Assembly: GCF_027912495.1 (NCBI RefSeq)
Contig: NZ_CP115463.1
Location: 1,449,501 to 1,513,500 of the forward strand
Direction of reading: 5' to 3'
From: Caulobacter sp. NIBR1757
GTDB taxonomy: Bacteria; Pseudomonadota; Alphaproteobacteria; Caulobacterales; Caulobacteraceae
DNA: 64,000 bases
Shown here piece after piece: positions 23,424 through 31,859 of the stretch. Within the stretch, counting starts at the first letter, position 1, and the number at the start of each line of letters is the position of its first letter. A program made the position numbers and the translations under genes. Under the pieces are notes generated by a model. That model was not told where the DNA came from, searched no databases, and saw only the letters and a list, made by a program, of their open reading frames with translations.

Positions 23424-25055
23424 CTAGTTGGCCCACATCACGTATTCGCCCTTCATGCTCCGCTCCTTGTTCAGCGGCTCGTCGATGAAGAACGGGGCCT
23501 CGACGAGGGCCGGCCACAGGGGTTTGCCCGCCCGGCGGTCCTGCTCGTTCAGCAAGGCCGTCAGCCGCGCCAGCTGGGCCGGTTCGGTGGTCGACAGATT
23601 GTTCTGCTCGGTCGGATCGACCGCCAGGTTGAACAGCCAGGCCTTCTTCGGTCGTTCCGACAGCTGCAGCTTCCAGTCGCCGTCGATCACCGAGCGGTAG
23701 TGGCCCGAGCGGAAGAACAGCGGACGCGGCGTGGCCTTGCCCGACAGCAGGCTCATAAGGTCCACCCCGTCCACCTTCGGCCCGACCTGCCCCCCGGCCG
23801 CATGGGCGGCGGTGGCGAAGATGTCGATGTGCATGGCGCGGTTGGGCGACACCAGACCGGGCTGCACATGGCCGGGCCACTTCATGAAGAAGGGCACGTT
23901 GACGCCGCCTTCGAAGAAGGTGGCCTTCCAGCCGCGGAAGGGTTTGTTGATGTCGCGCAGGCCGATGTAGTTGGCCCCGCCGTTGTCGCTGGTGAAGATG
24001 ACGATGGTGTTCTCGGCCAGGCCCTGTTTGTCGAGCTCTGCCAGGACCTTTCCGACGTTGCGGTCGAGGGCCCGGATCATCGCGCCGTAGACCCGTTCGG
24101 TGTGGTCTGGGATGTCCTTCAGCGCCTCATAGTCCGCCTTCGTCGCCTGAAGGGGCGTGTGCGGAGCGTTGAAGGCCAGGTACATGAAGAAGGGCCGGTT
24201 GGCGTTGGCGTCGATGGCCTTGACCGCTTCGTCGCCGAAGTAGTCGGTGACATAGCCCTTGGGCTCGAAGGGCTTGCCGCCATTCCAGCGCACCGAATAG
24301 GGCAGGTTGGGCCACAGGTATTTGTCGATCGGATCGAACTCCTGCTTGGAGTTGACGACGTTCGGATCGTTGGGTTTGAGGAACATGCCGGCGCCGGCCA
24401 GGATGGCCAGGCTGTCGTCAAAGCCCTGGCCGTTCGGCTGCATGGCCGGCGACTCGCCCAGGTGCCATTTGCCGATGTGGAGGGTGCGGTAGCCCTGGGC
24501 CTTCAGGGCCTCGGCGATGGTGGTCTCCTCGGCCGGCACGCCCATCTTCTCGACCGGCGGCATGTCCTTGGCGCGATCAGCGTAATAGACCGGCTTGATC
24601 GGTCCATCGCCCATGTGGGTGACTTCGCGGGCGAAGCTCTTGGGCACGGCGGTGAATTCGAAGCCGAAGCGGGTCGGGTAGCGACCGGTCATCATCGCCG
24701 CCCGCGAGGGCGAGCAGGTGGCGTTGGCGGCATAGCCGTTGGCGAAGCGCACGCCGGTTTTGGCGATGCTGTCGATGTGGGGGGTCGGCACCTTGCCGGC
24801 CACGCCCGTGCCGGTGGCGGTGGTGTCGTTGATGCCGAGGTCGTCGGCGACGATCAGGATGATGTTCGGCGGCCGCTGGCCGGCCGGTGGGGTCGCCGGC
24901 CCACGCGCCCAGGTGACTTCCTGGTTGGGTCCGATCGGATTCTTCATCCGGCCGATGATGCCCGGCAGATAGATCTTGAAGTGCTGGAAGCCGACGTAGC
25001 CGCCGACGCCCAGGGCCACCAGGGCGGCCAGGCCAAACAGGGTGCGCTTTTTCAT
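23424..25055 (-). CDS. Arylsulfatase (type I, formylglycine-dependent)
   Basis: 543 residues from the ATG at 25055 (MKKRTLFGLAALVALGVGG), with an N-terminal signal anchor at about 5-22. It hydrolyses sulfate esters once C114 in the CSPSR motif (CSPSRAAMMTGRYPTRFG) is converted to formylglycine. Metal ligands D71/D72 (IVADDLG), K196 and H198 (HIGKWHLG) and the DN pair in FTSDNGGANY are all present, so it should be active. It lies at the end of a three-gene minus-strand operon with an MBL hydrolase and a tandem DsbA/isomerase protein; a candidate maturase (FGE) is encoded at 30906-31847. Confidence 0.93.
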   Translation of the reverse strand: MKKRTLFGLAALVALGVGGYVGFQHFKIYLPGIIGRMKNPIGPNQEVTWARGPATPPAGQRPPNIILIVADDLGINDTTATGTGVAGKVPTPHIDSIAKTGVRFANGYAANATCSPSRAAMMTGRYPTRFGFEFTAVPKSFAREVTHMGDGPIKPVYYADRAKDMPPVEKMGVPAEETTIAEALKAQGYRTLHIGKWHLGESPAMQPNGQGFDDSLAILAGAGMFLKPNDPNVVNSKQEFDPIDKYLWPNLPYSVRWNGGKPFEPKGYVTDYFGDEAVKAIDANANRPFFMYLAFNAPHTPLQATKADYEALKDIPDHTERVYGAMIRALDRNVGKVLAELDKQGLAENTIVIFTSDNGGANYIGLRDINKPFRGWKATFFEGGVNVPFFMKWPGHVQPGLVSPNRAMHIDIFATAAHAAGGQVGPKVDGVDLMSLLSGKATPRPLFFRSGHYRSVIDGDWKLQLSERPKKAWLFNLAVDPTEQNNLSTTEPAQLARLTALLNEQDRRAGKPLWPALVEAPFFIDEPLNKERSMKGEYVMWAN

Positions 25056-25079
25056 CTCGTTCCTCCCCAACGTCTGTCT

Positions 25080-26150
25080 TTAGCGGCCGAGCCGCTTGCG
25101 TTCGATCTTCGTCGATCCGGCCGGCAGGCTGATCAGGTCACGGTCGCGGGCCAGCCACAACGGTCCATCATAGAGCTTGCGGGCGTTGCCGACGAACGGC
25201 ACGTCGAGACCCGGCAGGGGCAGCGGCGGCACCAGGTGGGTCAGCAGCACGGCCTTCACCCCGGCCTCCTTGGCCTCGCGGGCCACGTCCTCGGGACTGG
25301 CGTGATAGTTGATGATGTCTTCCAGGATCTTGGCCCGGTTTGTCTGTCCCGCCTTCGTGGCGGCCGCCTTAAGGCGGCGGACCAGCACCGGCGACAGGGC
25401 GTCATGGACCAGCAGGTCCGCGCCCCTGGCGTTGGCGACCAGACCAGGGTTGGCCGAGGTGTCGCCGCTGACGACGAGGCTGCGGCCCTTGTATTCGAAG
25501 CGGTAGCCGACGGCCGGGTCGACCGGGCCGTGATCGACGCGGAAGGCGGTGACCTTCAGCCCGCCTTCGTTCAGCACCACGACGCTGTCCTGGCCGGCCG
25601 GCATGGCGAAGGCCTGGGCCGCGAAGCCGCCGCCGGAGGGCGGGGCGACGGCGGCGCCGTGGTGACCGGTGCGGTAGGTATTGTCGATGGCGTAGGCCTC
25701 GCTGAAACCGGCGGCGAGGCGCTCGACGCCGGGCGGGCCGACCAGCAGTAGCGGTTTGGTCGCCGCGCTGCCGATCCAGCGCTGCAGGGCCACGGCGCTG
25801 AGGCCGTCGATGTGGTCCGAATGGAAGTGGGTCAGGAACAGGCGGTCGATGCGCCCGGCCGGAATGCCGCCGCCGCTCAGCACCTCGGCCGCGCCCTCGC
25901 CGGCGTCGACCAGGAAGACTCGCTGGCCGGCGATGACGGTCAGGCAGGGACCGGCCCGGGTGCGGTCGGGCAGGGGCGAGCCGGAGCCGCAGACGAAGGC
26001 GTGCAAGCCGTCGGGAAGGCCGGCGACAGCGTCCGCCTGCATGTTGGTGGCCACGGCCCGGTCGCTGAGCTTCAGCGCGATGGGGCCCCGGAACATCCAG
26101 GCCCCGCCAGCCAGAACGACGAGGACGACGAGCGCGACAATCCGTTTCAT
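25080..26150 (-). CDS. Membrane-anchored metallo-beta-lactamase fold hydrolase
   Basis: 356 residues; ATG at 26150 overlapping the stop of the upstream gene (ATGA). An N-terminal signal/anchor (about 3-22, VALVVLVVLAGGAWMF) precedes the metallo-beta-lactamase domain with the metal motif THFHSDHIDG (H108, H110, D112, H113), GSGSPLPDRTRAGPCL, an HGP motif and SGDTSANPGL. The layout matches MBL proteins related to RNase Z, phosphodiesterase and AtsA-type arylsulfatase. With a sulfatase next door an ester substrate is likely, but the exact one is unknown. Confidence 0.85.
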   Translation of the reverse strand: MKRIVALVVLVVLAGGAWMFRGPIALKLSDRAVATNMQADAVAGLPDGLHAFVCGSGSPLPDRTRAGPCLTVIAGQRVFLVDAGEGAAEVLSGGGIPAGRIDRLFLTHFHSDHIDGLSAVALQRWIGSAATKPLLLVGPPGVERLAAGFSEAYAIDNTYRTGHHGAAVAPPSGGGFAAQAFAMPAGQDSVVVLNEGGLKVTAFRVDHGPVDPAVGYRFEYKGRSLVVSGDTSANPGLVANARGADLLVHDALSPVLVRRLKAAATKAGQTNRAKILEDIINYHASPEDVAREAKEAGVKAVLLTHLVPPLPLPGLDVPFVGNARKLYDGPLWLARDRDLISLPAGSTKIERKRLGR

Positions 26151-27337
26151 GCGGCTTCCTTTGCGAGGCGGATGAGGTCCTCTTCGACCGCCCACAGACG
26201 GTCCTGGCCCCAGTGGCCGGGCAGATTGCCGACCCGGAACGATGGCACGCCCCACAGGCCAAGCTCGAGCATTTCCAGGCGGTTGGCCTCGGCCATGGCG
26301 CGCCAGCTATCGTCCGCCAGGCCGGCGACGACATCGTCGCGGGTCAGGCCTGCCCGTTCGGCCATGGTCCACAGACCCTCGTCGGTGGTGGCGTCGATGG
26401 CTTCGGAGAAGGCGCCGCCGAGGAAGGATTCGGCGAAAGCCACGCCCTTGCCCAGCGCCATGGCCCGGCCCAGCACCCCCATGCCGCGCTCGACGCCGAG
26501 GCCGACGGGATCGACCGAGCGGCCGAAGGGGATGCCCAGGCGCATGGCTTCGCGCCAGCAGTCGCGGACGATGTAGACCTGCTTCTCACGCGGAACGGGC
26601 AGGCCGCGCATGACCATCGGCAGGACGGGTCGCAGGCGCAGGGTCGCGCCGTACCGCTCTGCCAGTTCGCGCACCCGGCGGGCGGCCAGCCAGGTGTAGG
26701 GGCTGCGGAAGGAGGCGAAGAAGTCGAGGGTGACCGGGCTGTGCACTTCAGGCGCCGCGCCCTCCTGCATCAGCCGGGCGACGGGTTGCATCCCGGCGCG
26801 GCGGTGGGCGGCCAGCTGGCCTTCCAGATAGTGCAGCCGGTCGGGGCCCCAGAACCACATCTCGCCGTGATGGAAGGTGGCGCCGAGGTAGTGGCCGAGC
26901 TCCAGCCGGCGGGCCTCGCCCTGGGCCAGGGCCTCGCCGGCCGGGGCCAGCGGGAAGCGTTCGAGGGCGCGGTCGTCGCCGCGCCACAGGGCCTCGCCGA
27001 TAGCCAAGGCGCGGGCCGCGAAGTCTGGCGCGCCCAGAGCCGCCGCCAGCGCCTGCTGGGCGATGGCGGTCTGCTCGGCGCTCGGCTGGTGGGCGTCCGT
27101 CGGCAGGGACAGGTGGTGGGCGGCGGCCAGACGGACGGCGTCGCGCAGGCTCCAGCCGGCCAGACGCTCGCGGTCGGGGGCGGCGCTGTCGATGGGCGGC
27201 GGGACCAGGAAGACCTCGACGGCCACGTCATAGGCGGCGGCCAGGCGCGGCAGCAGCTGCACGGCCAGATGGCTGTAGGGATCGTCCGCCTGGTGGAAAT
27301 AGCGGATCACGCCGCCGGCCGGCTCGCCTTCTGACAC
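26147..27337 (-). CDS. Tandem-domain 2-hydroxychromene-2-carboxylate isomerase/DsbA-family protein
   Basis: 396 residues from a GTG at 27337 with GGGAG about 8 bases upstream; a TTG at 27385 is an alternative. There are two thioredoxin-fold, kappa-GST-like domains in one chain: the first opens IRYFHQADDPYSHLAVQLLP and the second (about 205-396) DFFASFRSPYTWLAARRV, ending GLWGVPSFRVG..WGQDRL, the classic HCCA isomerase signature with its active-site Ser. There is no CxxC. Such enzymes use glutathione in aromatic catabolism. The gene overlaps the MBL hydrolase and heads the minus-strand operon facing the dehalogenase operon. Confidence 0.85.
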   Translation of the reverse strand: MSEGEPAGGVIRYFHQADDPYSHLAVQLLPRLAAAYDVAVEVFLVPPPIDSAAPDRERLAGWSLRDAVRLAAAHHLSLPTDAHQPSAEQTAIAQQALAAALGAPDFAARALAIGEALWRGDDRALERFPLAPAGEALAQGEARRLELGHYLGATFHHGEMWFWGPDRLHYLEGQLAAHRRAGMQPVARLMQEGAAPEVHSPVTLDFFASFRSPYTWLAARRVRELAERYGATLRLRPVLPMVMRGLPVPREKQVYIVRDCWREAMRLGIPFGRSVDPVGLGVERGMGVLGRAMALGKGVAFAESFLGGAFSEAIDATTDEGLWTMAERAGLTRDDVVAGLADDSWRAMAEANRLEMLELGLWGVPSFRVGNLPGHWGQDRLWAVEEDLIRLAKEAA

Positions 27338-27385
27338 CGCGTTTGCTCCCGACTTCAAACAGGCGGCTTGACGCCCCCGAAACAA

Positions 27386-27404
27386 TTGGCACTAATAATG
27401 CCAA
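27386..27404. promoter_or_regulatory. Palindromic operator candidate in the divergent promoter
   Basis: TTGGCA-N7-TGCCAA, with flanking A/T also matching, in an unusually AT-rich 40 bases between the isomerase start (27337) and the dehalogenase start (27446). It is positioned to control both operons; the TetR regulator encoded at 29144 is the natural candidate to bind it. Confidence 0.55.
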
Positions 27405-27445
27405 ATTAATCGATGCCGTCAAGGCGATCAGAGGATGCAGTGCGG

Positions 27446-28339
27446 ATGCAGGTGTTGAGAACGCCGGACGACCGGTTCGAAGGGCTGAAGGATTTTGCCT
27501 TCGCGCCCCACTACGCGACGGTCGGGGACGGCCTGCGCCTGGGCTATGTCGATGAGGGCCCGCGCGACGCCGCCCCCGTGCTGCTGATGCATGGCGAGCC
27601 CAGCTGGTCCTACCTCTACCGCCACATCATCCCCAAGCTGTCGGGCAAACACCGGGTGCTGGCGCCGGACCTGATCGGCTTTGGCCGCTCCGACAAGCCG
27701 GCCGACAAGGCCGACTATTCCTACGAGAAGCACGTCGCCTGGATGAGCGACTGGCTGGTCGGCCTGGACCTCAAGAACATCACCCTCTTCTGCCAGGACT
27801 GGGGCGGTCTGATCGGCCTGCGCCTGGTCGCCGCCTTCCCGGAGCGATTCGCCCGGGTGATCGTCGCCAACACCGGCCTGCCGACCGGCACGGGCATGAC
27901 CGAGGGCTTCAAGCAGTGGCTGGAGGTCAGCCAGGCCATGCCGGTCTTCCCGGCCGGGGCCTTCGTCAACATGGGCTCGGGCCGCACCCTCGATGACGCC
28001 GAGATCGCCGCCTACGACGCGCCCTATCCGGACGAGTCCTACAAGACGATGGCCCGCATCTTCCCGACCTTCGTGCCGGTGACGCCCGAGCATGCCTCCG
28101 TGGCCGAGAACCTGGCGGCGTGGAAGGTTCTGGAAGCCTTCGACAAGCCCTTCCTGACCGCCTTCAGCGACGGCGACCCCGTCACCCGCGGCGGCGAGCG
28201 CGCCTTCCAGGAGCGGGTGCCCGGGGCCAAGGGGCAGGCGCACGTCACCATCCAGGGCGGTGGCCACTTCCTGCAGGAAGACAAGCCGGCCGAGATCGCC
28301 CAGCTCATCGAAACCTTCATCGCCGGAGACCAACCATGA
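27446..28339 (+). CDS. Haloalkane dehalogenase (HLD-I type)
   Basis: 297 residues from the ATG at 27446. The alpha/beta-hydrolase has [11 protein letters not shown] (halide-site E51 region), nucleophile D118 in QDWGG with W119, acid D244 ([10 protein letters not shown], after strand 7 as in subfamily I) and base H274 in GGHFLQED. It should hydrolyse carbon-halogen bonds of haloalkanes, releasing alcohol and halide. No signal peptide. It is the first gene of a seven-gene plus-strand run joined by 4-base overlaps (DUF1330, membrane protein, TetR, GST, FGE, then NMO). Some HLD-I proteins have other hydrolase activities, so the substrate stays open. Confidence 0.88.
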   Translation: MQVLRTPDDRFEGLKDFAFAPHYATVGDGLRLGYVDEGPRDAAPVLLMHGEPSWSYLYRHIIPKLSGKHRVLAPDLIGFGRSDKPADKADYSYEKHVAWMSDWLVGLDLKNITLFCQDWGGLIGLRLVAAFPERFARVIVANTGLPTGTGMTEGFKQWLEVSQAMPVFPAGAFVNMGSGRTLDDAEIAAYDAPYPDESYKTMARIFPTFVPVTPEHASVAENLAAWKVLEAFDKPFLTAFSDGDPVTRGGERAFQERVPGAKGQAHVTIQGGGHFLQEDKPAEIAQLIETFIAGDQP

Positions 28340-28743
28340 ATGTCGAAAATCACGTCATGCCCAGGCCGGAACAGCTGACGGGCCTGCTCGGCCTGGGCGG
28401 CGACCAGCCGATCCAGATGCTCAACCTGCTGAAATTCCACGACATCGCCCAGTACGACGATCCGGCCGAGCCGAAGATCAGCGGCCGCGAGGCCTACATG
28501 CGCTACGGGACGCCGATGAGCGCCCTGGTCGCCTCCAAGGGCGGGCGGATCATCTTCTCCAGCAAGATCGACCATCTGGTGATCGGCGAGGTCGGCGAGC
28601 TGTGGGACGTCGCCGCCATCATGGAATACCCCAGCCGCGCCGCCTTCGTGGAGATCGCCACCTCGCCGGAAGTCGCGGCCATGGCTGTCCACCGCAAGGC
28701 GGGCCTCAAGGGCCAGCTGCTGATCCAATGCAGCCCGGTGTAG
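28336..28743 (+). CDS. DUF1330-like protein
   Basis: 135 residues; ATG at 28336 overlaps the dehalogenase stop. The core ([61 protein letters not shown]) resembles DUF1330, a small ferredoxin-like-fold family seen beside catabolic enzymes. There is no signal peptide and no known activity. Confidence 0.75.
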   Translation: MNVENHVMPRPEQLTGLLGLGGDQPIQMLNLLKFHDIAQYDDPAEPKISGREAYMRYGTPMSALVASKGGRIIFSSKIDHLVIGEVGELWDVAAIMEYPSRAAFVEIATSPEVAAMAVHRKAGLKGQLLIQCSPV

Positions 28744-29147
28744 CGGCCTCGCGCCTGACGCTTGCGACTCTGCTGTTGCTGGGGCTGTTCAACCTCTGGC
28801 GGGGCGGGCTCCATGTCTTCCTTCCGGACAGCGGCGCGGGGTCGATCGCCCACTTCGATCTGTCGCAGGGCGGCCAGACCATCGTCTTCCTGCTGGCGAT
28901 GACGGGGTCTGGCCAGATCGGCGCCGGCCTCATCGATCTGGCGGTGGCCGCCCGCTTCCGGGCCTTTGCGGTCCCCCTGCTGGTCATTGAGGCGGCCAAA
29001 CAGGGGCTGGCGCTGTACATTGCCTTTGTCAGCAAGCCGCCGCCCCATGAAGTTCCCGGCCGCGCCGGCATGATCGTGACCCTGATCGTTCTGGGCCTCG
29101 CTCTTGGCTGGGAGTTCGGCCGACGCCTGCGCCGCGACCCCGCATGA
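28728..29147 (+). CDS. Small membrane protein, unknown family
   Basis: 139 residues from the ATG at 28728, which overlaps the end of the DUF1330 gene by 16 bases. About four hydrophobic helices are seen: around residues 8-26, 45-65, 69-90 and 115-132. A soluble loop contains SKPPPHEVPGRAGM. No family recognised. Its place inside an operon of coupled genes and the downstream ATGA overlap with the TetR gene support it as real. Confidence 0.65.
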   Translation: MQPGVAASRLTLATLLLLGLFNLWRGGLHVFLPDSGAGSIAHFDLSQGGQTIVFLLAMTGSGQIGAGLIDLAVAARFRAFAVPLLVIEAAKQGLALYIAFVSKPPPHEVPGRAGMIVTLIVLGLALGWEFGRRLRRDPA

Positions 29148-29779
29148 CCGCGGAGACTGGACTTCAGGCGCCGGCGGCGGCAATTGCGCAGGTCATGGCC
29201 GCCAACCCTCCCATCGCCACAGACGGCCGCCGCCTGCGGGCCGAGGCCAGCCGGGCCCGCATCGTCGCCGCCATGCTGGAACTGATCCGCGAGGGCAACC
29301 CCGCGCCGTCGGCCGAGGCCGTGGCCGACCGGGCCGGCGTCGGCCTGCGCACCGTGTTCCGGCTGTTCAACGACATGGACAGCCTCTACCGCGAAATGCA
29401 CGCCATGATGCTGGCCCGTCTGGCCCCCATCGCCGCCGAGCCGGTGGTCGGCGAGACCTGGCGGATACGGCTGCGCAACCTGATCCACCGGCGCGTGCGG
29501 CTGTTCGAAGAAATGATGCCCTTCCAGGTCGCCGCCGACGCCCATCGCGCCCGCTCGCCCTTCCTGAACAAGACCCATGAGAGCCTGGTGCGGCTGCAGC
29601 GCAGCATGGCCACCGCCCTGCTGCCCGAAGAGATCAAGGCCGATGCGGTGCTGGTCGAGATGATGGACCTGGTGATGAGTTTCGATTCCTGGCGTCGGCT
29701 GCGGCTGGACCAGACCCTCTCGGTGGACGAGGCCGAGCGGATCATCGCCACCCTGGTGGACCGGGTGATCGGCCCATGA
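29144..29779 (+). CDS. TetR family transcriptional regulator
   Basis: 211 residues; ATG at 29144 overlaps the preceding stop. An extended N terminus of about 30 residues precedes the helix-turn-helix (RARIVAAMLELIREGNPAPS, AEAVADRAGVGLRTVFRLFND), which ends in the usual F/Y-R-L-F-x-x pattern. The ligand domain is helical. Lying in the middle of the dehalogenase operon, it probably represses its own operon and the divergent sulfatase operon through the palindrome at 27386-27404; this link is inferred. Confidence 0.87.
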   Translation: MTAETGLQAPAAAIAQVMAANPPIATDGRRLRAEASRARIVAAMLELIREGNPAPSAEAVADRAGVGLRTVFRLFNDMDSLYREMHAMMLARLAPIAAEPVVGETWRIRLRNLIHRRVRLFEEMMPFQVAADAHRARSPFLNKTHESLVRLQRSMATALLPEEIKADAVLVEMMDLVMSFDSWRRLRLDQTLSVDEAERIIATLVDRVIGP

Positions 29780-30909
29780 CGGCGGCCCTCGTCGATGCCG
29801 CACCGGCGGGCGAGGTCTGGCGCGTCCACGGGCTGTCGCTGTCCTATTTCACCGGCAAGATCGAGGCCTACCTGCGGGCCAAGGGCCAGCCCTACAGTCT
29901 GATCGAGATGAGCGCCGCCGACCTGCGCGCCTGCGCGGCGGCAACCGGCGTGGCCTGGATGCCGCAGATCGAGACGCCGGAAGGCTGGCTGACCGACAGC
30001 CCGCGGATCATCGAGCACCTTGAAGGGCTGCGTCCGCAGCCGGCCATCACGCCCGAAGAGCCTGTGAGCGCCTTCATCGCCGGCCTGATCGAGGATTTCG
30101 GCGACGAACAGCTCTGGCGGCCGGCCCTCTACTATCGCTGGGCCTATGCCGAGGACGCCCGGCTGCGGGGCGGGCAGATCGCCGAGACGATGCTCGGCGC
30201 CCTGCCACTGCCGCGCTGGTTCAAGCGCGCCCTGATCATCGCCCGCCAGCGGCGGACCTACCTGGCCGGCGACGGCGTCAATGCCGCCAACGCCTCCGCC
30301 GTTCGCCAGGAGTATCTGGACATCCTCGATACCCTGGAGCCGGTGCTGGCCAGCCGCCCCTTCGTCATGGGCCAGAGACCGACGGAGGCGGACTTCGGCC
30401 TGTTCGGCGGCCTGTTCCGGCATTTTGCCCAGGACCCGACGCCTGGCGCCATCATGGCGCAGCGGGCTCCGTCGGTCCTGGCCTGGACGTCTCGGCTGTG
30501 GACCCTGAACCCCGCCGACTTTTCCGAAGCGGTCCAGGCGTCTGGCGCGCCGCCGGGCCTGGAGCGGCTGGCCCTCGCCGTCACCAGCCGCTTCCTGCCG
30601 ATGATGGCGGCCCATGAGGCGGCCTGGGGCCGGGGTGAGCGCCTCGCCCGCTTCAGCCACTTCGGCGCGGCCTTTGAGACCCCCGTCAGCCCCTACCGGG
30701 TCTGGCGTCTGGCGCGTCTGCGCCTGCGGTTCCAGGCCCTCGACGCGACCGCCCGGGCCCAGGTGACCGGCTGGCTCGACGATCCGTCAGCGACGGCCCT
30801 GCTCGAACAGGCGCTGGCTGGTCCGCCGCCACCAGAGCCCCTGTCCCTGCCGATCGTCGCCGGCCAACGCCCGGCGCGGCCGCGAGACCGTCAATGGCGA
30901 CGCTCATGA
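29776..30909 (+). CDS. Glutathione S-transferase family protein, long form
   Basis: 377 residues, ATG at 29776 overlapping the TetR stop. The N-terminal thioredoxin-like part begins WRVHGLSLSYFTGKIEAYLRAKGQPYSLIEM, with VAWMPQIETPEGWLTDSPRIIEHLE (54-78) as the glutathione-site cis-Pro and SR/DS region. The helical C-terminal domain has FVMGQRPTEADFGLFGGL (about 196-213). An extra tail of about 100 residues goes beyond ordinary GSTs. It likely conjugates or opens electrophilic substrates of this pathway. Confidence 0.82.
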   Translation: MTAALVDAAPAGEVWRVHGLSLSYFTGKIEAYLRAKGQPYSLIEMSAADLRACAAATGVAWMPQIETPEGWLTDSPRIIEHLEGLRPQPAITPEEPVSAFIAGLIEDFGDEQLWRPALYYRWAYAEDARLRGGQIAETMLGALPLPRWFKRALIIARQRRTYLAGDGVNAANASAVRQEYLDILDTLEPVLASRPFVMGQRPTEADFGLFGGLFRHFAQDPTPGAIMAQRAPSVLAWTSRLWTLNPADFSEAVQASGAPPGLERLALAVTSRFLPMMAAHEAAWGRGERLARFSHFGAAFETPVSPYRVWRLARLRLRFQALDATARAQVTGWLDDPSATALLEQALAGPPPPEPLSLPIVAGQRPARPRDRQWRRS

Positions 30910-31847
30910 ACCGCTCCTGCCTCCTTTTCGGCCCCGGCCTGCTGGTCGCCCTGGCCCTGACCGCCTGTGGCCCCAAGGCCAAGCCCGTCGCCGTCGATCC
31001 GGTCTGCGCGGCCCAGCCGGTCGGCGACGTCGCCCTGAAGGGTGGGACCTTCATCCTGGGCGCCGGCGCCATGCACGATGACGAAGGGCCGCAGCGCACC
31101 GTCACCGTCGGCCCCTTCTCCATCGACCGCACCGAGGTGACGAACGCCCAGTTCGCCGAGTTCGTGAAGGCGACCGGCTACGTCACCCTCTCCGAACGCG
31201 ATCCCGATCCGGCCCTCTACCCGGGGGTTCCGAAGGAACAGCTGAAACCCTCCTCGCTGGTCTTCGTCGGCAATGACGAGGGCTTGGGCGACGGCAATCC
31301 GGCCCGCTGGTGGCGGGTCATCGACGGGGCCAGCTGGAAGCATCCCCGGGGGCCGGGCAGCGACCTGAAGGGCCGCGAGCGCTATCCGGTCGTCCATATC
31401 GCCTACGACGACGCCCTGGCCTACGCCCGCTGGAAGGGCCGTGATCTGCCGACCGAGGCCGAATGGGAGTTCGCCGCCCGGGCCGGGCATGAGGGCGCCA
31501 GGTACGAATGGGGCGACGCGCCGCTCGATGGTCGCAAGCCGCAGGCCAACACCTGGCAGGGGGTGTTCCCGGCCATCGATACGGCGGAGGACGGCTACAA
31601 GGCCCGGGCCGCGCCGGTCGGCTGTTTCCCGCCCAGCGCCTATGGCCTCTACGACATGTCCGGCAACGTCTGGGAGTGGACCTCCGACCGCTATCGCGAC
31701 GGCTCGCGGCTGATCAAGGGCGGCTCGTTCCTCTGCGCCGACAACTTCTGCTACCGCTACCGCCCGGCCGCCCGCCAGCCGGGCCCGCCCGACACCGGCC
31801 AGAGCCACCTTGGCTTCCGCACGGTGAAGCGCGGGACAACGCCCTGA
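30906..31847 (+). CDS. Formylglycine-generating enzyme (SUMF1/EgtB family) lipoprotein
   Basis: 313 residues from the ATG at 30906 that overlaps the GST stop; an ATG at 30894 is an alternative. A lipoprotein signal ends with LALTAC (lipid Cys21), so the protein should be exported. The body is a full FGE-sulfatase domain: GGTFILGAG, RTEVTNAQFAEFV, LPTEAEWEFAARAG, YGLYDMSGNVWEWTSDRY and GGSFLCADNFCYRYRPAAR. C277 and C282 correspond to the active pair of human FGE (Cys336/Cys341), and HLGFR follows. This points to a true aerobic sulfatase-activating enzyme rather than a generic SUMF1 protein. Its natural client is the arylsulfatase at 23424-25055. Confidence 0.88.
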   Translation: MNRSCLLFGPGLLVALALTACGPKAKPVAVDPVCAAQPVGDVALKGGTFILGAGAMHDDEGPQRTVTVGPFSIDRTEVTNAQFAEFVKATGYVTLSERDPDPALYPGVPKEQLKPSSLVFVGNDEGLGDGNPARWWRVIDGASWKHPRGPGSDLKGRERYPVVHIAYDDALAYARWKGRDLPTEAEWEFAARAGHEGARYEWGDAPLDGRKPQANTWQGVFPAIDTAEDGYKARAAPVGCFPPSAYGLYDMSGNVWEWTSDRYRDGSRLIKGGSFLCADNFCYRYRPAARQPGPPDTGQSHLGFRTVKRGTTP

Positions 31848-31859
31848 GAGGGAAACGCC

